A stretch of 64,000 nucleotides of DNA from Actinomadura hallensis (GTDB lineage Bacteria; Actinomycetota; Actinomycetes; Streptosporangiales; Streptosporangiaceae): positions 248,001 to 312,000 of the forward strand of contig NZ_VFPO01000001.1 in NCBI RefSeq assembly GCF_006716765.1. Direction: 5' to 3'. Shown here one piece after another: positions 1 to 8,049 of this stretch. The notes beneath the pieces are model-generated. The model did no database searches. It saw only the letters and a program-made list of their open reading frames with translations, and was not told the DNA's origin. Every line of letters starts with the position of its first letter. Positions within the stretch are counted from its first letter, which is position 1. A program made the translations under genes and the position numbers.

Positions 1-1
1 G

Positions 2-61
2 CTGCGCGCGCAGCTGGAGGACTACGCCCGCGAGCGCGGCTTCGTCCCGTCCCCGGCCTGA
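2..61 (+). CDS. C-terminal end of an unidentified protein (partial)
   Basis: An open frame enters from the left edge and ends at a TGA at 59-61. Its last residues read LRAQLEDYARERGFVPSPA. The helical, charged stretch and codon usage look coding, but 19 residues do not identify a family. It converges on the next gene, with a 13-bp tandem repeat between them. Confidence 0.45.
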   Translation: MRAQLEDYARERGFVPSPA

Positions 62-79
62 GCCGCAGGCCGGCGGCCG

Positions 80-137
80 TCAGGCGCGGCTCTCAGACAC
101 GGCTCTCAGGCGCGGCTCTCAGGCGCGCCCCTCAGGC
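80..137. repeat. 13-bp tandem repeat running into a stop codon
   Basis: The trinucleotide TCA recurs at 80, 93, 106, 119 and 132, exactly 13 bp apart, inside a degenerate ctcaggcgcggct-like unit. The last TCA is the TGA stop codon (minus strand) of the gene at 132-518. The array fills the gap between two convergent genes. Confidence 0.8.
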
Positions 138-518
138 GTAGGGCGGGGCGGCGGCGGTGATGGCGCGGGCCTGCGCCACCGCCTGCGCGGCCCAGGCGCC
201 TGACTGCGGGCCGGGCGGGAACTGCGCGGTGTGGTGGAAGCCGGGGCCGGTGACGGAGATGGACACGAAACCGAGGTAGCGGCGTTCCTTCATCAGCAGG
301 AACAGCAGGCCGAGAAGGCAGAACCAGACGAAGATGACCGTCAGGACGATGCCCGCGGTCGAGATGCCCTCCGTGACCTGGGTGGAGTCCTGGACGGTCC
401 AGACGGCGCCGTGGAGGGGGAACTGCCCGTAGGGCAGGATCACGTGCGTGCTGGTCAGAGCCATGTCGCCGATCTGCAGCAGGACGGGCTCGGGACCGCC
501 GTGGGGAACCGGGTACAT
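132..518 (-). CDS. Conserved small membrane protein
   Basis: A 128-residue protein. Residues 1-50 are soluble and contain a VILPYGQFPLHGAVWTV stretch. One strong membrane segment spans about residues 53-76 (TAGIVLTVIFVWFCLLGLLF) and is followed by the basic patch KERR; the tail is Ala/Pro-rich. ATG at 518 is preceded by GAGGTGAG at good spacing. I recall similar unnamed proteins in many actinomycetes, where the motif around WTVQDSTQVTEGIST is conserved. No enzymatic motif is visible and the function is unknown. Its stop codon is the last copy of a 13-bp repeat. Confidence 0.8.
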   Translation of the reverse strand: MYPVPHGGPEPVLLQIGDMALTSTHVILPYGQFPLHGAVWTVQDSTQVTEGISTAGIVLTVIFVWFCLLGLLFLLMKERRYLGFVSISVTGPGFHHTAQFPPGPQSGAWAAQAVAQARAITAAAPPYA

Positions 519-647
519 CCACTCACCTCAATTCGAAGGCAGCCGCGACCCGCTGCGCCTGGACGGCACAATGCTATTGCTTACCGCAGGTCAAGGCAGC
601 CCCCAGGGCCATGGCCGGTCATCGGCCCAACGCCTGCACGAAGACGC

Positions 648-1859
648 CTACATGAAGTTGCGGGTGTGGAGCGCCGACAGCTCGGCCGCCTCGTCCGGGG
701 GGAAGCCGAGGCGGGCCAACCGGCGCCGGCGGCCCTCGTCCATCTCGGCGTGGAGGTTCCGGACGCGGCGGTGTCCCTCCGCGATGGCCTGCGGCGTCCA
801 CGCCCCGGCGGCGAGGATCACCAGCGCGTCGAACACGTCGGCGTTCAGTCCCGCGGTGTCGCGCAGCGCGTCGTGCCTGCGCTCGACGGCGGCCCGCAGC
901 CGGGAGCGCAGGTGCGGGTCGAGCGCCGCCCGGTGCTCCAGGTGGGCGACGCCGAACGCGACGTGCCGCGCCTCGTCCTGCCGGGCCAGCCGCGCGACCT
1001 GGCGCGTCACCGGGTCGGGTGCGTGCCGGTCCAGGAAGGACAGCAGGCTGAGGAAGCTCCCTTCGCCGAGCACCGACAGCAGGAACGAGGCCAGGGAGAA
1101 GTCCGGTTCCGCCAGCAGTGAGGCGAGGGAGGAGCGGCCGCCGGCCGAGGAGGTCCCCATCTCGCCGCCGCGCAGGAGGGCGCGCCGGGTGAAGACCTCC
1201 ACGTGGCGGGCCTCGTCGGCGGCCTGCACCGCGAGGAGCTGCAGGACCTCGCGGAAGTGCGGGTGGACGCGGGCCAGCAGCCGCGCCGGGACGACGAGGG
1301 CGGCCTGCTCGTTCTCCACGAGGTAGGTCATCACCTGGACGACGGCCTTCTCGACCTCGTCCGGCAGGGAGACCTCGCTGTCCCACGCGACGGCCGTCGC
1401 CGGGTCCCACTGCGCGGAGGCCGCGTGGGCGTAGAGCTTGGGCGCGAGGTCGGCCCAGACGATGTCGCGGTCGTCCAGGTCGGCGGCGAGGCCGGGGCCG
1501 CCCGGTTCGACCAGCGCGCCGCGGGCGGCCAGTCCCCAGCTCGGGGACGGCCGCCGCACGACCTCGCCGGGGCCGGGGCCGCCCGCGCGTTCGGCGCCGG
1601 CCCAGCGGTCGGCGTCGGCCCGGCCGCGGGTCACGCGGCCGCGCACCGGCCCGGTGGCGCCGTGCTCCCGGGGCGTCCAGCGGTGGCCCGCCTCGCGGCA
1701 CCAGACCGCGAGGTGGACCTCCAGGGCGGGATCGGTGCCGGTGACGGCGAGTTCCGCGCCCGGCGGGATCCGGGCGAGCGCGCGGTTCAGGAGGATGTGG
1801 GCGCCCTCCTCGAAGCCGAGGGCGCCCAGGTCCACGACCGCGTACGCCCGGTCGCTCAT
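648..1859 (-). CDS. TusA-like / ferritin-like diiron fusion protein
   Basis: 403 residues. Residues 5-62 resemble the TusA/SirA sulfur-carrier fold (VDLGALGFEEGAHILLNRAL, then a GTDPALEVHLAVWCREAGH stretch). The Cys-Pro that carries sulfur in TusA is replaced by Glu-Glu near residues 17-18, so sulfur transfer by the usual route is unlikely. Residues about 165-310 form a ferritin-like four-helix unit with two DEARH motifs (E216/H219 and E296/H299) plus acidic partners near E184 and E266. This is the ligand set of a carboxylate-bridged diiron centre, as in AurF-like oxygenases. It is the last gene of a three-gene operon and its ATG overlaps the upstream stop (ATGA). A soluble diiron oxygenase is the best reading; the substrate is unknown. 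Confidence 0.75.
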   Translation of the reverse strand: MSDRAYAVVDLGALGFEEGAHILLNRALARIPPGAELAVTGTDPALEVHLAVWCREAGHRWTPREHGATGPVRGRVTRGRADADRWAGAERAGGPGPGEVVRRPSPSWGLAARGALVEPGGPGLAADLDDRDIVWADLAPKLYAHAASAQWDPATAVAWDSEVSLPDEVEKAVVQVMTYLVENEQAALVVPARLLARVHPHFREVLQLLAVQAADEARHVEVFTRRALLRGGEMGTSSAGGRSSLASLLAEPDFSLASFLLSVLGEGSFLSLLSFLDRHAPDPVTRQVARLARQDEARHVAFGVAHLEHRAALDPHLRSRLRAAVERRHDALRDTAGLNADVFDALVILAAGAWTPQAIAEGHRRVRNLHAEMDEGRRRRLARLGFPPDEAAELSALHTRNFM

Positions 1860-2704
1860 GGGGTGTAGTCGTCCGCCGTGATCCGGCCGGAGGCGTCGTA
1901 GAAACCGGCCTCGTCCACGGCGGCCTCCAGGGCGTCGTAGCCGGTGTCGCGGCCTTCGACCCACGCCTTGAGCCCCTCCAGCTCCAGCAGCGGGCGCACC
2001 TCGGGGTCGGCGAAGCTCATCGACAGCAGCAGTTCGGCGAACCGGTCGACGAGCGCGGCGGGCGCGGAGCCGGCCACGGTCATGTTGCAGTGGTCGTACG
2101 GCGCGGTCTGCGCGAGCACGCGCGTCCCGCCGGGCGGGAGCACGTTCTCGCGGGCGAACAGCAGATGGTTCGCGTCGATCAGGCAGGCGGCCGCGACCTC
2201 GCCCGCCGCCAGTGCCGCCGCCGCCCGCCGCTCCCCGCCGATGTCGTCGCCGTGCAGGCCCACGCCAACGTCGAAGCGGCGCACGGAGACGTCCTCGCCG
2301 GGCACGACGCCCTGGCCGCGCAGGTACGACAGCGGGATGAGGGCGGACTGCGGGGAGTCGAGCGCCCCCACCGCCACGGTCTCGCCCTTGAGGTCGGCGA
2401 CGGACGTGTACGGCGACGCGTCGCGGACGACGATCAGCGAGGTGAGGTCGCGGTCCGTGTCCCGCATGAGGAGGGGGCGAACCTCCGGCCCCCGCCGCCC
2501 GGCCAGCCGCCGGGCGCGGACCCAGGCGAGCGGCGAGTTCCAGGCCAGGTGGACGCGGCCCTCGATCAGATCCTCGACCTGGCGCTCGTAGTTCGAGTAC
2601 AGGACGAAGTCGAACGGCAGGCCGCGCGCGGTGAGCCACTCCCGGAACCTCGACCAGATCGTCACGACCTTCGGGTCGTAGGCGACGGCTCCCATGAGAA
2701 GCAT
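1856..2704 (-). CDS. PhnD-like substrate-binding-domain protein without signal peptide
   Basis: 282 residues resembling the PhnD/SsuA/transferrin-like family that normally binds phosphonate-type ligands outside the cell. Features include an AVAYDPKVVTIWSRFREWL opening, LYSNYERQVEDLIEGRVHLAWNSPLAW, and LKGETVAVGALDSPQSALIP, typical of the two-lobe fold. The protein starts MLLMGAV with no signal peptide or lipobox, and no ABC ATPase or permease lies nearby, so it is probably cytosolic and not a transporter component. The start is fixed by a one-base overlap with the upstream stop (TGATG); the downstream gene overlaps by ATGA. Tight coupling with a flavoprotein and a diiron protein suggests it binds or presents their substrate (inference). 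Confidence 0.75.
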   Translation of the reverse strand: MLLMGAVAYDPKVVTIWSRFREWLTARGLPFDFVLYSNYERQVEDLIEGRVHLAWNSPLAWVRARRLAGRRGPEVRPLLMRDTDRDLTSLIVVRDASPYTSVADLKGETVAVGALDSPQSALIPLSYLRGQGVVPGEDVSVRRFDVGVGLHGDDIGGERRAAAALAAGEVAAACLIDANHLLFARENVLPPGGTRVLAQTAPYDHCNMTVAGSAPAALVDRFAELLLSMSFADPEVRPLLELEGLKAWVEGRDTGYDALEAAVDEAGFYDASGRITADDYTP

Positions 2705-3885
2705 CAGGCGCCCTCCCCGTCCCGCGCACCGTCCAGCAGGGGACGGCCCAGGCACGCCCGGGCGACGAAGTCGCGCAGCGCCTCGGTGGTCGGGGCCATG
2801 ACGCGGGCGGCCAGCGCGTCCCGGAAGCGGCGCTCCACCCCCAGCTCCTTGCGGAACGCGGACCCGCCGCAGAGCCGCATCACGCCGTCGGCCACCTCGG
2901 AGGCGGCCTCGGCGGCGACGGCCTTGACCTGGAGCACCCGCAGCGCCGCGTCCGCGCGTTCGGCCTGGAGGGCGCCGAGCGTGTCGTGCAGGAACGCCTT
3001 CGCCTCGTCGGCGCGGATCCGCAGGCGCGCGAAGTCCGCCCGCGCCACCGGCTGGTCGGCGAGGATCTCCCCGAGGTGCGTGAGCTTCGTGCGGGTCAGG
3101 TGCTGGAGCGCGAGGTCGGTCAGCGACTCCATGACTCCGACCGAGAACGCGGCGTTCAGCACGAGGAAGGTCGGCAGGATGGTGTGCAGGGCGATGTCCA
3201 TGCCGGAGCCGTCGCCGCCGAGCATCGCGCTGACCGGGATCTGCACGTCCTCCGCCGCGATGGGGTTGGACGCGTTGCCGCGTAGGCCGAGGCCGTCGAA
3301 CGGGCCTTGGACGGTCAGCCCTGCCGCGTTGCTGGGCACGGTCCAGAGGGTCATGGCGCCCGGCCCGTCCAGCGGACGGCTCGACCAGACGTAGGTGTCC
3401 GCCTCGCCGGCGGCGGTGACCCAGCTCTTCTGCGCGCGGAGCCGGACCATGCCGCCTTCGGCGGTGGCGGTGCCGACCGGCGCCCAGAAGTGGCTGCGCG
3501 ACCCCGCCTCGGAGAACGCCAGGGTGGTCAGGTGCCCGCCGCCCGCGATCGCCCGGCGGAGGTCCTCGGGGCCGTGCGCCTCGATCACGGAGGTCGCGGC
3601 GTAGTGCATGAGCACGACCATGGCGGTCGACCCGCAGACGCCGGCGAGGCGCTCGACGACGTGGGCGGCCGCGCCGAGTCCCGCGCCGGGGCCGCCGACC
3701 TCGGGCGCGCTCGTCAGGGCGAGCAGGCCGCTCTTCCCCAGCGCCTCGATGCCCGCCCGCGGATACGTCCCGCCGCGGTCGACCTCCGCCGCGTTCGGGG
3801 CGATCACGGTGTCGATGACGGACTCGAGGGCGGCGACGTGGTCGCCGGTGCCGGTCCCGGGCTCGGCGGTGGAAACAGAACTCAC
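2704..3885 (-). CDS. Acyl-CoA dehydrogenase-like flavoprotein lacking the catalytic Glu
   Basis: 393 residues with the three-part acyl-CoA dehydrogenase layout: helical N-domain, central beta domain (LAFSEAGSRSHF, then KSWVTAAGEADTYVW) and C-terminal helices (LCGGSAFRKELGVERRFRDA). Where classical enzymes carry the catalytic base in YEGTSEIQ, this protein has APTTEALRDFVAR, so the Glu is Ala364. That substitution is typical of family members acting as flavin-dependent monooxygenases (DszC/SfnB type) instead of dehydrogenases. GTG start at 3885 with GGAGGT upstream. First gene of the operon with the PhnD-like and TusA-ferritin genes. Oxygenase activity is inferred from the missing base and the diiron partner. 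Confidence 0.75.
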   Translation of the reverse strand: MSSVSTAEPGTGTGDHVAALESVIDTVIAPNAAEVDRGGTYPRAGIEALGKSGLLALTSAPEVGGPGAGLGAAAHVVERLAGVCGSTAMVVLMHYAATSVIEAHGPEDLRRAIAGGGHLTTLAFSEAGSRSHFWAPVGTATAEGGMVRLRAQKSWVTAAGEADTYVWSSRPLDGPGAMTLWTVPSNAAGLTVQGPFDGLGLRGNASNPIAAEDVQIPVSAMLGGDGSGMDIALHTILPTFLVLNAAFSVGVMESLTDLALQHLTRTKLTHLGEILADQPVARADFARLRIRADEAKAFLHDTLGALQAERADAALRVLQVKAVAAEAASEVADGVMRLCGGSAFRKELGVERRFRDALAARVMAPTTEALRDFVARACLGRPLLDGARDGEGA

Positions 3886-4033
3886 ACGGACCTCCGTGGA
3901 ACGTGGTCGGCCAAGGAGAACCGGCCGGAAGGGCCGGCTGGCGGGGCGACCGGGAAGGGCCGATCCCGCAAGATCGCGTGCCTCATTCCCGGGAGACCAC
4001 GGTGTATGCCGCCGGCGCGGCCCGGCTCCCTAT

Positions 4034-4066
4034 ATAGTTGACGCTGACTATTTGGAAGTGGATAGT
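4034..4066. promoter_or_regulatory. Divergent promoter with PadR-type operator
   Basis: Reading right, TTGACG (4038-4043), a 17-bp spacer and GATAGT (4061-4066) form a good promoter for the PadR gene. An inverted repeat ATAGT-N8-ACTAT (4034-4051) overlaps its -35, and a third ATAGT half-site lies at 4062-4066 in the -10. On the other strand a TATAGG-like -10 over the same palindrome could serve the flavoprotein operon. PadR regulators commonly bind short inverted repeats with 8-bp centres, so autoregulation and control of both directions are likely (inference). Confidence 0.6.
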
Positions 4067-4093
4067 AGGAACTGGCCAAGTCAGGAGGCATCG

Positions 4094-4690
4094 GTGGAGA
4101 AGCGGCGCAAGGTGAGCAATCCGTTGGCGCTCGCCGTGCTCGCCTGGCTGGTGCTGAAGCCGATGCACCCCTACGAGCTGGGGCGGCGGCTGGAGGAGTC
4201 CGAGAAGGACCGCAGCATCAAGTACAACCGTGGCACGCTCTACATGGTGGTGAAGCAGCTGGCCAAGGCCGGCTTCATCGCCGAGCAGGAGACCGTCCGC
4301 GACACCCCGCGTCCCGAGCGCACCGTCTACGCGCTCACCCCGGAGGGGCGCGCCGAACTGTACGACTGGCTCGGCGAGCTGGTCGCGCGCCCGCGCCACG
4401 AGTACCCGCACTTCGGGGTCGCCCTGTCGCTGCTGAGCGTCCTGCACCCGGACGAGGCCGTCCGGCTCCTCACCGAGCGGCTGTCCGCCCTGAACGCCGA
4501 GATCGAGGAGATACGCGGCCGCGTGGAGGCCGCCGCCGCCCGGGGCGTCGAATGGGTGTTCCTGGTGGAGGAGCGGTACCGGGCCGCACTGCTGGAAGCC
4601 GAGTGCCGCTTCGTCGACGAGCTGATCGAGGCGATGCGGCGCCCGGACTACGTCCGCAAGTGGAGAGAGCAGTTCGGGAGTCGAACATGA
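4094..4690 (+). CDS. PadR family transcriptional regulator
   Basis: 198 residues. The N-terminal winged helix shows the PadR signature: LALAVLAWLVLKPMHPYELG, then KYNRGTLYMVVKQLAKAGFI and ERTVYALTPEGRAEL. A C-terminal coiled-coil dimerisation region covers about residues 110-190. GTG at 4094 has a perfect AGGAGG six bases upstream; the frame is open further left but the upstream part is antisense to the divergent gene. It overlaps the FAD monooxygenase by ATGA, so the two are co-translated. It probably represses its own operon and perhaps the divergent one through the palindrome at 4034-4066. The effector is unknown, typically a phenolic or drug-like compound. Confidence 0.9.
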   Translation: MEKRRKVSNPLALAVLAWLVLKPMHPYELGRRLEESEKDRSIKYNRGTLYMVVKQLAKAGFIAEQETVRDTPRPERTVYALTPEGRAELYDWLGELVARPRHEYPHFGVALSLLSVLHPDEAVRLLTERLSALNAEIEEIRGRVEAAAARGVEWVFLVEERYRAALLEAECRFVDELIEAMRRPDYVRKWREQFGSRT

Positions 4691-5901
4691 CCGCAGCGAA
4701 CACGGCACTGGTCATCGGCGGCGGGATCGCCGGACCGGCCACCGCGATGGCGCTCCGCAAGGCGGGGATCGAGGCCACGGTCTACGAGGCGTACCCGAGC
4801 GCGGCCGACGGCGTGGGCGTCACGCTGACGATCGCGCCGAACGGGCTCGCCGCGCTCAGGACGATCGGGGCGGAGGACGCCGTCCTCGGCCTCGGCCAGC
4901 CGCTGACCCGGTCGCGGATGTACGACGGGCGCGGCGGGAGGCTCGGGGAGATGCCCGGCCTCGCGGGGTTGCCGCCGAGCCGCGGGCTGTGGCGCCACGA
5001 GCTGTGCCGCGCCCTGCTCGAGACCGCCGAGGCCCAGGGGGTCCGCGTCGAGTACGGCAAGCGGCTCGTGGACGCCGAGGACTCGGCGGACGGCGTCACC
5101 GCGCGGTTCGCCGACGGGACCAGCGAGACCGCCGACGTGCTGGTCGGCGCCGACGGCATCCGCTCCGCCGTGCGCCGGCTGGTCGACCCGGCCGCGCCGG
5201 AGCCGCACGCGTCGCGGCTGCTCAACTTCGGGGCGGCCGCGGACATCGCGGTGCCCGCCGACCGCGAGTCGGCGTACTTCGTCTTCGGCGCCCGCGGCTT
5301 CTTCGGCTACTGGGTGCAGCCGGACGACCGCACCGCCTGGTTCGCGAACCTGCCGCACGAGAGGCCGCTGTCGGCGGCGGAGGCGCGCGCGACGTCCAAG
5401 GCCGACTGGCTCGCGCGGCTCCGCGACCTGTACGCGGAGGACACGCCCTGCCGCGACGTCCTCGCGCACACGAAGGCCGACGACCTGGTCGTCCTCGGCT
5501 CGATGGAGAGCATGCCGAAGCTGCCGACATGGCACCGGGGGAGGATGGTCCTCGTCGGGGACGCCGCGCACGCGCCGTCGTCCAGCACCGGGCAGGGCGC
5601 CTCGCTGGCCGTCGAGAGCGCGGTGCAGCTCGCGCGCTGCCTGCGCGACCTGCCCGATGCGCGGAGCGCCTTCACCGCCTACGAGCGCCTGCGGCGCGCC
5701 CGCGTGGAGAAGGTCATCGACCGGGGCGAAAGGACCAACGGGAGCAAGACTCTGGGCCCGGTCGCCAAGAAGATGATGAAGCTGATGATGCCCCTCATGA
5801 CGCGGACGTTCCTCAGCCCGGAGAGGATGCTGGGCGCCGAGCAGCGCTACGCCATCGACTGGGACGCCCCGGTGGCCGCACCGGAGAAGGCGGCCGTCTG
5901 A
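4687..5901 (+). CDS. FAD-dependent monooxygenase (group A)
   Basis: 404 residues of the PHBH/UbiH-type flavin hydroxylase family. The N-terminal Rossmann motif reads VIGGGIAGPATAMALRKAG. The DG motif is in DVLVGADGIRSAVRRL, and the GD motif that contacts FAD ribose is in LVGDAAHAPSSSTGQGAS. Such enzymes use NAD(P)H and O2 to hydroxylate aromatic or polyketide-like substrates in the cytosol. The start overlaps the PadR stop (ATGA). The C-terminal tail is unusual in having a Lys/Met-rich KKMMKLMMPLMT patch. Control by the adjacent PadR suggests a detoxification role, as for many tetracycline- or phenol-hydroxylating members; the substrate is unknown. Confidence 0.9.
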   Translation: MTAANTALVIGGGIAGPATAMALRKAGIEATVYEAYPSAADGVGVTLTIAPNGLAALRTIGAEDAVLGLGQPLTRSRMYDGRGGRLGEMPGLAGLPPSRGLWRHELCRALLETAEAQGVRVEYGKRLVDAEDSADGVTARFADGTSETADVLVGADGIRSAVRRLVDPAAPEPHASRLLNFGAAADIAVPADRESAYFVFGARGFFGYWVQPDDRTAWFANLPHERPLSAAEARATSKADWLARLRDLYAEDTPCRDVLAHTKADDLVVLGSMESMPKLPTWHRGRMVLVGDAAHAPSSSTGQGASLAVESAVQLARCLRDLPDARSAFTAYERLRRARVEKVIDRGERTNGSKTLGPVAKKMMKLMMPLMTRTFLSPERMLGAEQRYAIDWDAPVAAPEKAAV

Positions 5902-5925
5902 TCCCCACGCCGGGGCGTCCGCCGT

Positions 5926-6753
5926 TCACGCCGGGGTGAAGGTGTGCGTCTCGCCCCGGTCGACGTAGGTGACATCGGCCGCCGAACCCCGGCGTTCCAG
6001 TTCACGGCGGAAATCGTCGAGTGACGAACTGAATACGGTGTAGTCGTCGAAGTGGACGGGGACGGCGTTGCCGGGCCGGATCGTTTCCAGAAGATCGGCG
6101 CCTTGGGCGGCGTCCATGGTGACGATGAGCCCGCCGGGCAGTTTGGTCCCGCCCAAGTGAAGGACGGCGAGATCGATGTCGCGGTAGCGGCGGGCGATCT
6201 GCTGGATTCCGTCGAACATCAGGGTGTCGCCGGTGATGTAGAGGCGGAACTGGATCTCGCCCGTGACCGGCCCGAATTCGAGAAGGGATCCCATCACCGG
6301 GGGAAGGATCATCTTCGCCGGGCCGCGGGCGTGCCGGCCCGGCAGCGCGGTGACGCGCAGCATGGCGCCCTTCTTGACGAGGGTGTGCGACTCCCACGTG
6401 CGGAGCCCGACCGCGTGCCGGAAACGCTGCCTGCCCTGGAGGCGGCGTGCCGCGGCGGGCGTGGTGACCACGGGCAGGCCGCGGTCCAGCCTGGCGCGGG
6501 CGACCCGGTCCCAGTGGTCGCCGTGCAGATGGGACAGGACGACGGCGTCCAGCAGCGGCAGCTCCTCGATGCGGAGCGCCGGCTCGGTCAGGCGTTTCGT
6601 GAACAGCCCTTTTCCCAGGTAGGCGCGCTGGCCGCGGCGCAGGAAATTGGGATCGGTGAGCAGGGTGAACGGGCCGCACCGCAGGAGCGTCGTCGCATTG
6701 CCGACGAACTGCATCGTGAGCTGCCGCAGCGCGAGATCCGGTGCAGTCTTCAT
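5926..6753 (-). CDS. MBL-fold metal-dependent hydrolase
   Basis: 275 residues of the UlaG/YtnP-like metallo-beta-lactamase superfamily. The metal motif HLHGDHWD is at about residues 95-102, with further ligands in YITGDTLMFDG and VPVHFDDYTVF. A two-metal hydrolase is expected, acting on a phosphodiester or lactone; the substrate cannot be inferred. ATG at 6753 has GGAAGGAA upstream. It converges on the FAD monooxygenase with only 24 bp between, where the stretch around its stop (cacgccgggg) occurs twice. It diverges from the DUF574 methyltransferase across a region holding one copy of the TTCGTG/CACAAG palindrome. Confidence 0.88.
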   Translation of the reverse strand: MKTAPDLALRQLTMQFVGNATTLLRCGPFTLLTDPNFLRRGQRAYLGKGLFTKRLTEPALRIEELPLLDAVVLSHLHGDHWDRVARARLDRGLPVVTTPAAARRLQGRQRFRHAVGLRTWESHTLVKKGAMLRVTALPGRHARGPAKMILPPVMGSLLEFGPVTGEIQFRLYITGDTLMFDGIQQIARRYRDIDLAVLHLGGTKLPGGLIVTMDAAQGADLLETIRPGNAVPVHFDDYTVFSSSLDDFRRELERRGSAADVTYVDRGETHTFTPA

Positions 6754-6870
6754 GGCTGTTCCTTCCCCGATGGTCGCGATTGGCCCGTGATGCCCCTGTG
6801 AAGGAAGACGAATCCTTGCCGTAGCCGGTCCCTGCGGAACCGTCGCAGGGAAGCACCGCTTGTTTCATAA

Positions 6871-6885
6871 TTCGTGCATCACAAG
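6871..6885. promoter_or_regulatory. Imperfect palindrome, TGTGA-TCACA family (site A)
   Basis: TTCGTGCATCACAAG is an imperfect inverted repeat with a GTG-N3-CAC core. It lies between the divergent MBL hydrolase and DUF574 methyltransferase genes. It matches the perfect palindrome at 7984-8000 in core layout, arm spacing and part of the arms. Confidence 0.45.
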
Positions 6886-6906
6886 TTGCGGCGACGGAGG
6901 CGAACG

Positions 6907-7734
6907 GTGAGCGAGATCGAGCAGGCGCCACCAGGTGTGGACATCACGATCCCGAGTCCGGCCCGGATGTACGACTACTACCTGGGCGGCACGGACAACT
7001 ACGAGGTCGACCGCAAGGCGGCGGAGGCGATCCGCGAGAAGATGCCGGAACTGGAGGACGCGGCCTGGGCGAACCGGGGGTTCCTTCAGCGTTCGGTGCG
7101 GTGGCTCGCCGAGCACGGCGTCCGGCAGTTCCTCGACATCGGCGCCGGGCTGCCCACGATGAACAACACGCACGACGCGGCCCAGGCGGTGGCTCCCGAC
7201 GCCAAGGTCGTGTACGTCGACAACGACCCGATCGTCCAGATCCACGCGAACGCCCTGCTGGAAGGAGTCACGGGGACGGCCTTCATCACGGCCGACTTCC
7301 GCGACATCGACAGCGTCCTCGGCCATGAGGACACCCTGGCGACGATCGACTTCGACAAGCCCGTCGCGCTGCTGCTGCTGGCGGTCACCCACTTCATGCC
7401 GGACGAGGACGACCCCTGGGGCTTGATCCGCCAGTACATGGACCGGTTCGTCCCCGGCAGCTATCTGGCGCTGTCGTCCGCCACGACCGACCGGCAGTCC
7501 GAGAAGGCGGTCGGCGCGATCAACGAGACCTACGCGCGCTCCACGTCCAGCGCCCACATGCGGACGCGCGAGGAGATCGAGCGCTTCTTCGACGGGCTGG
7601 AGATCGTCCCGCCGTGGCAGGGCGCGGAGCCGAAGCTGGTCTACTTCGGCGAGTGGGGTGCCGAGGACCCCGAGGCCGCCGACAGTGATGGGTCACGCTG
7701 GGGTTACTGCGCTGTGGCCAAGAAGACAGAGTGA
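6907..7734 (+). CDS. DUF574 SAM-dependent methyltransferase
   Basis: 275 residues of the actinobacterial DUF574 family (S. avermitilis SAV2177-like). The N-terminal signature PSPARMYDYYLGGTDNYEVD is clear. The SAM site shows FLDIGAGLPTMNNTHD followed by VVYVDNDPIV, where the acidic residue binds ribose. The C-terminal part has ALSSATTDRQS and ends in a strand WGYCAVAKK. GTG at 6907 has GGAGG upstream; the earlier in-frame start would sit over site A. Members are abundant in sporulating actinomycetes, often next to XRE/DUF397 genes as here. The methyl acceptor is unknown. Confidence 0.9.
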   Translation: MSEIEQAPPGVDITIPSPARMYDYYLGGTDNYEVDRKAAEAIREKMPELEDAAWANRGFLQRSVRWLAEHGVRQFLDIGAGLPTMNNTHDAAQAVAPDAKVVYVDNDPIVQIHANALLEGVTGTAFITADFRDIDSVLGHEDTLATIDFDKPVALLLLAVTHFMPDEDDPWGLIRQYMDRFVPGSYLALSSATTDRQSEKAVGAINETYARSTSSAHMRTREEIERFFDGLEIVPPWQGAEPKLVYFGEWGAEDPEAADSDGSRWGYCAVAKKTE

Positions 7735-7758
7735 CGGTGAGGAAACGAGGGTGAGGGC

Positions 7759-7974
7759 ATGAGGAAGCCGACCGTGGCGGAACTGGGCGTCGATCCGGAC
7801 ACCCTGGACTGGAAGCGCTCGGGAACGGGCGAAGGTGTCATTGAGGTCGCTTTCGTTGGCGAATGGACACTTCTCCGCACATCGGGCGACCTCATCTCGG
7901 TCTTCGACGAGCACGAGTGGGCCTGCTTCCTGGACGGTGTCAAGAAGGGGGAGTTCGATCACGCGGCGTCCTGA
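7759..7974 (+). CDS. DUF397-like small protein
   Basis: 71 residues. The core fits the DUF397 pattern: DWKRSGTGEGVIEVAFVG, then LLRTSGD and FDEHEWACFLDGVKKGEFD. It lacks the usual Cys of the NCVEVA motif (here GVIEVAF). ATG at 7759 follows GAGGGTGAGGG. It sits 24 bp after the methyltransferase and just upstream of an XRE regulator. DUF397 proteins are partners or antagonists of WhiJ/DUF5753-type regulators in Streptomyces. Confidence 0.85.
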   Translation: MRKPTVAELGVDPDTLDWKRSGTGEGVIEVAFVGEWTLLRTSGDLISVFDEHEWACFLDGVKKGEFDHAAS

Positions 7975-7983
7975 TCCGGGCAT

Positions 7984-8000
7984 ATTTGTGATTCACAAAT
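7984..8000. promoter_or_regulatory. Perfect 17-bp palindrome upstream of XRE gene (site B)
   Basis: ATTTGTGATTCACAAAT is a perfect inverted repeat around the T at 7992. It lies 50 bp before the GTG start of the XRE/DUF5753 regulator, a good place for autoregulation. Related sites occur at 6871-6885 and 9408-9418, each upstream of another gene of the same cluster. Confidence 0.65.
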
Positions 8001-8049
8001 TCGGAAGGCGTATGATGAAGCCGGCCGCATGTCAAGGGAGGTGGTTCCG

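Noticed and set aside
648..2729. A 693-codon minus frame joining the ferritin-like gene to upstream sequence.
   Set aside because: Codons beyond 1859 are the wrong frame of the PhnD-like gene; the ATGA overlap defines the true start.
4587..4599. Possible second promoter between PadR and the monooxygenase.
   Set aside because: The genes overlap by four bases and no promoter elements stand out inside the coding sequence.
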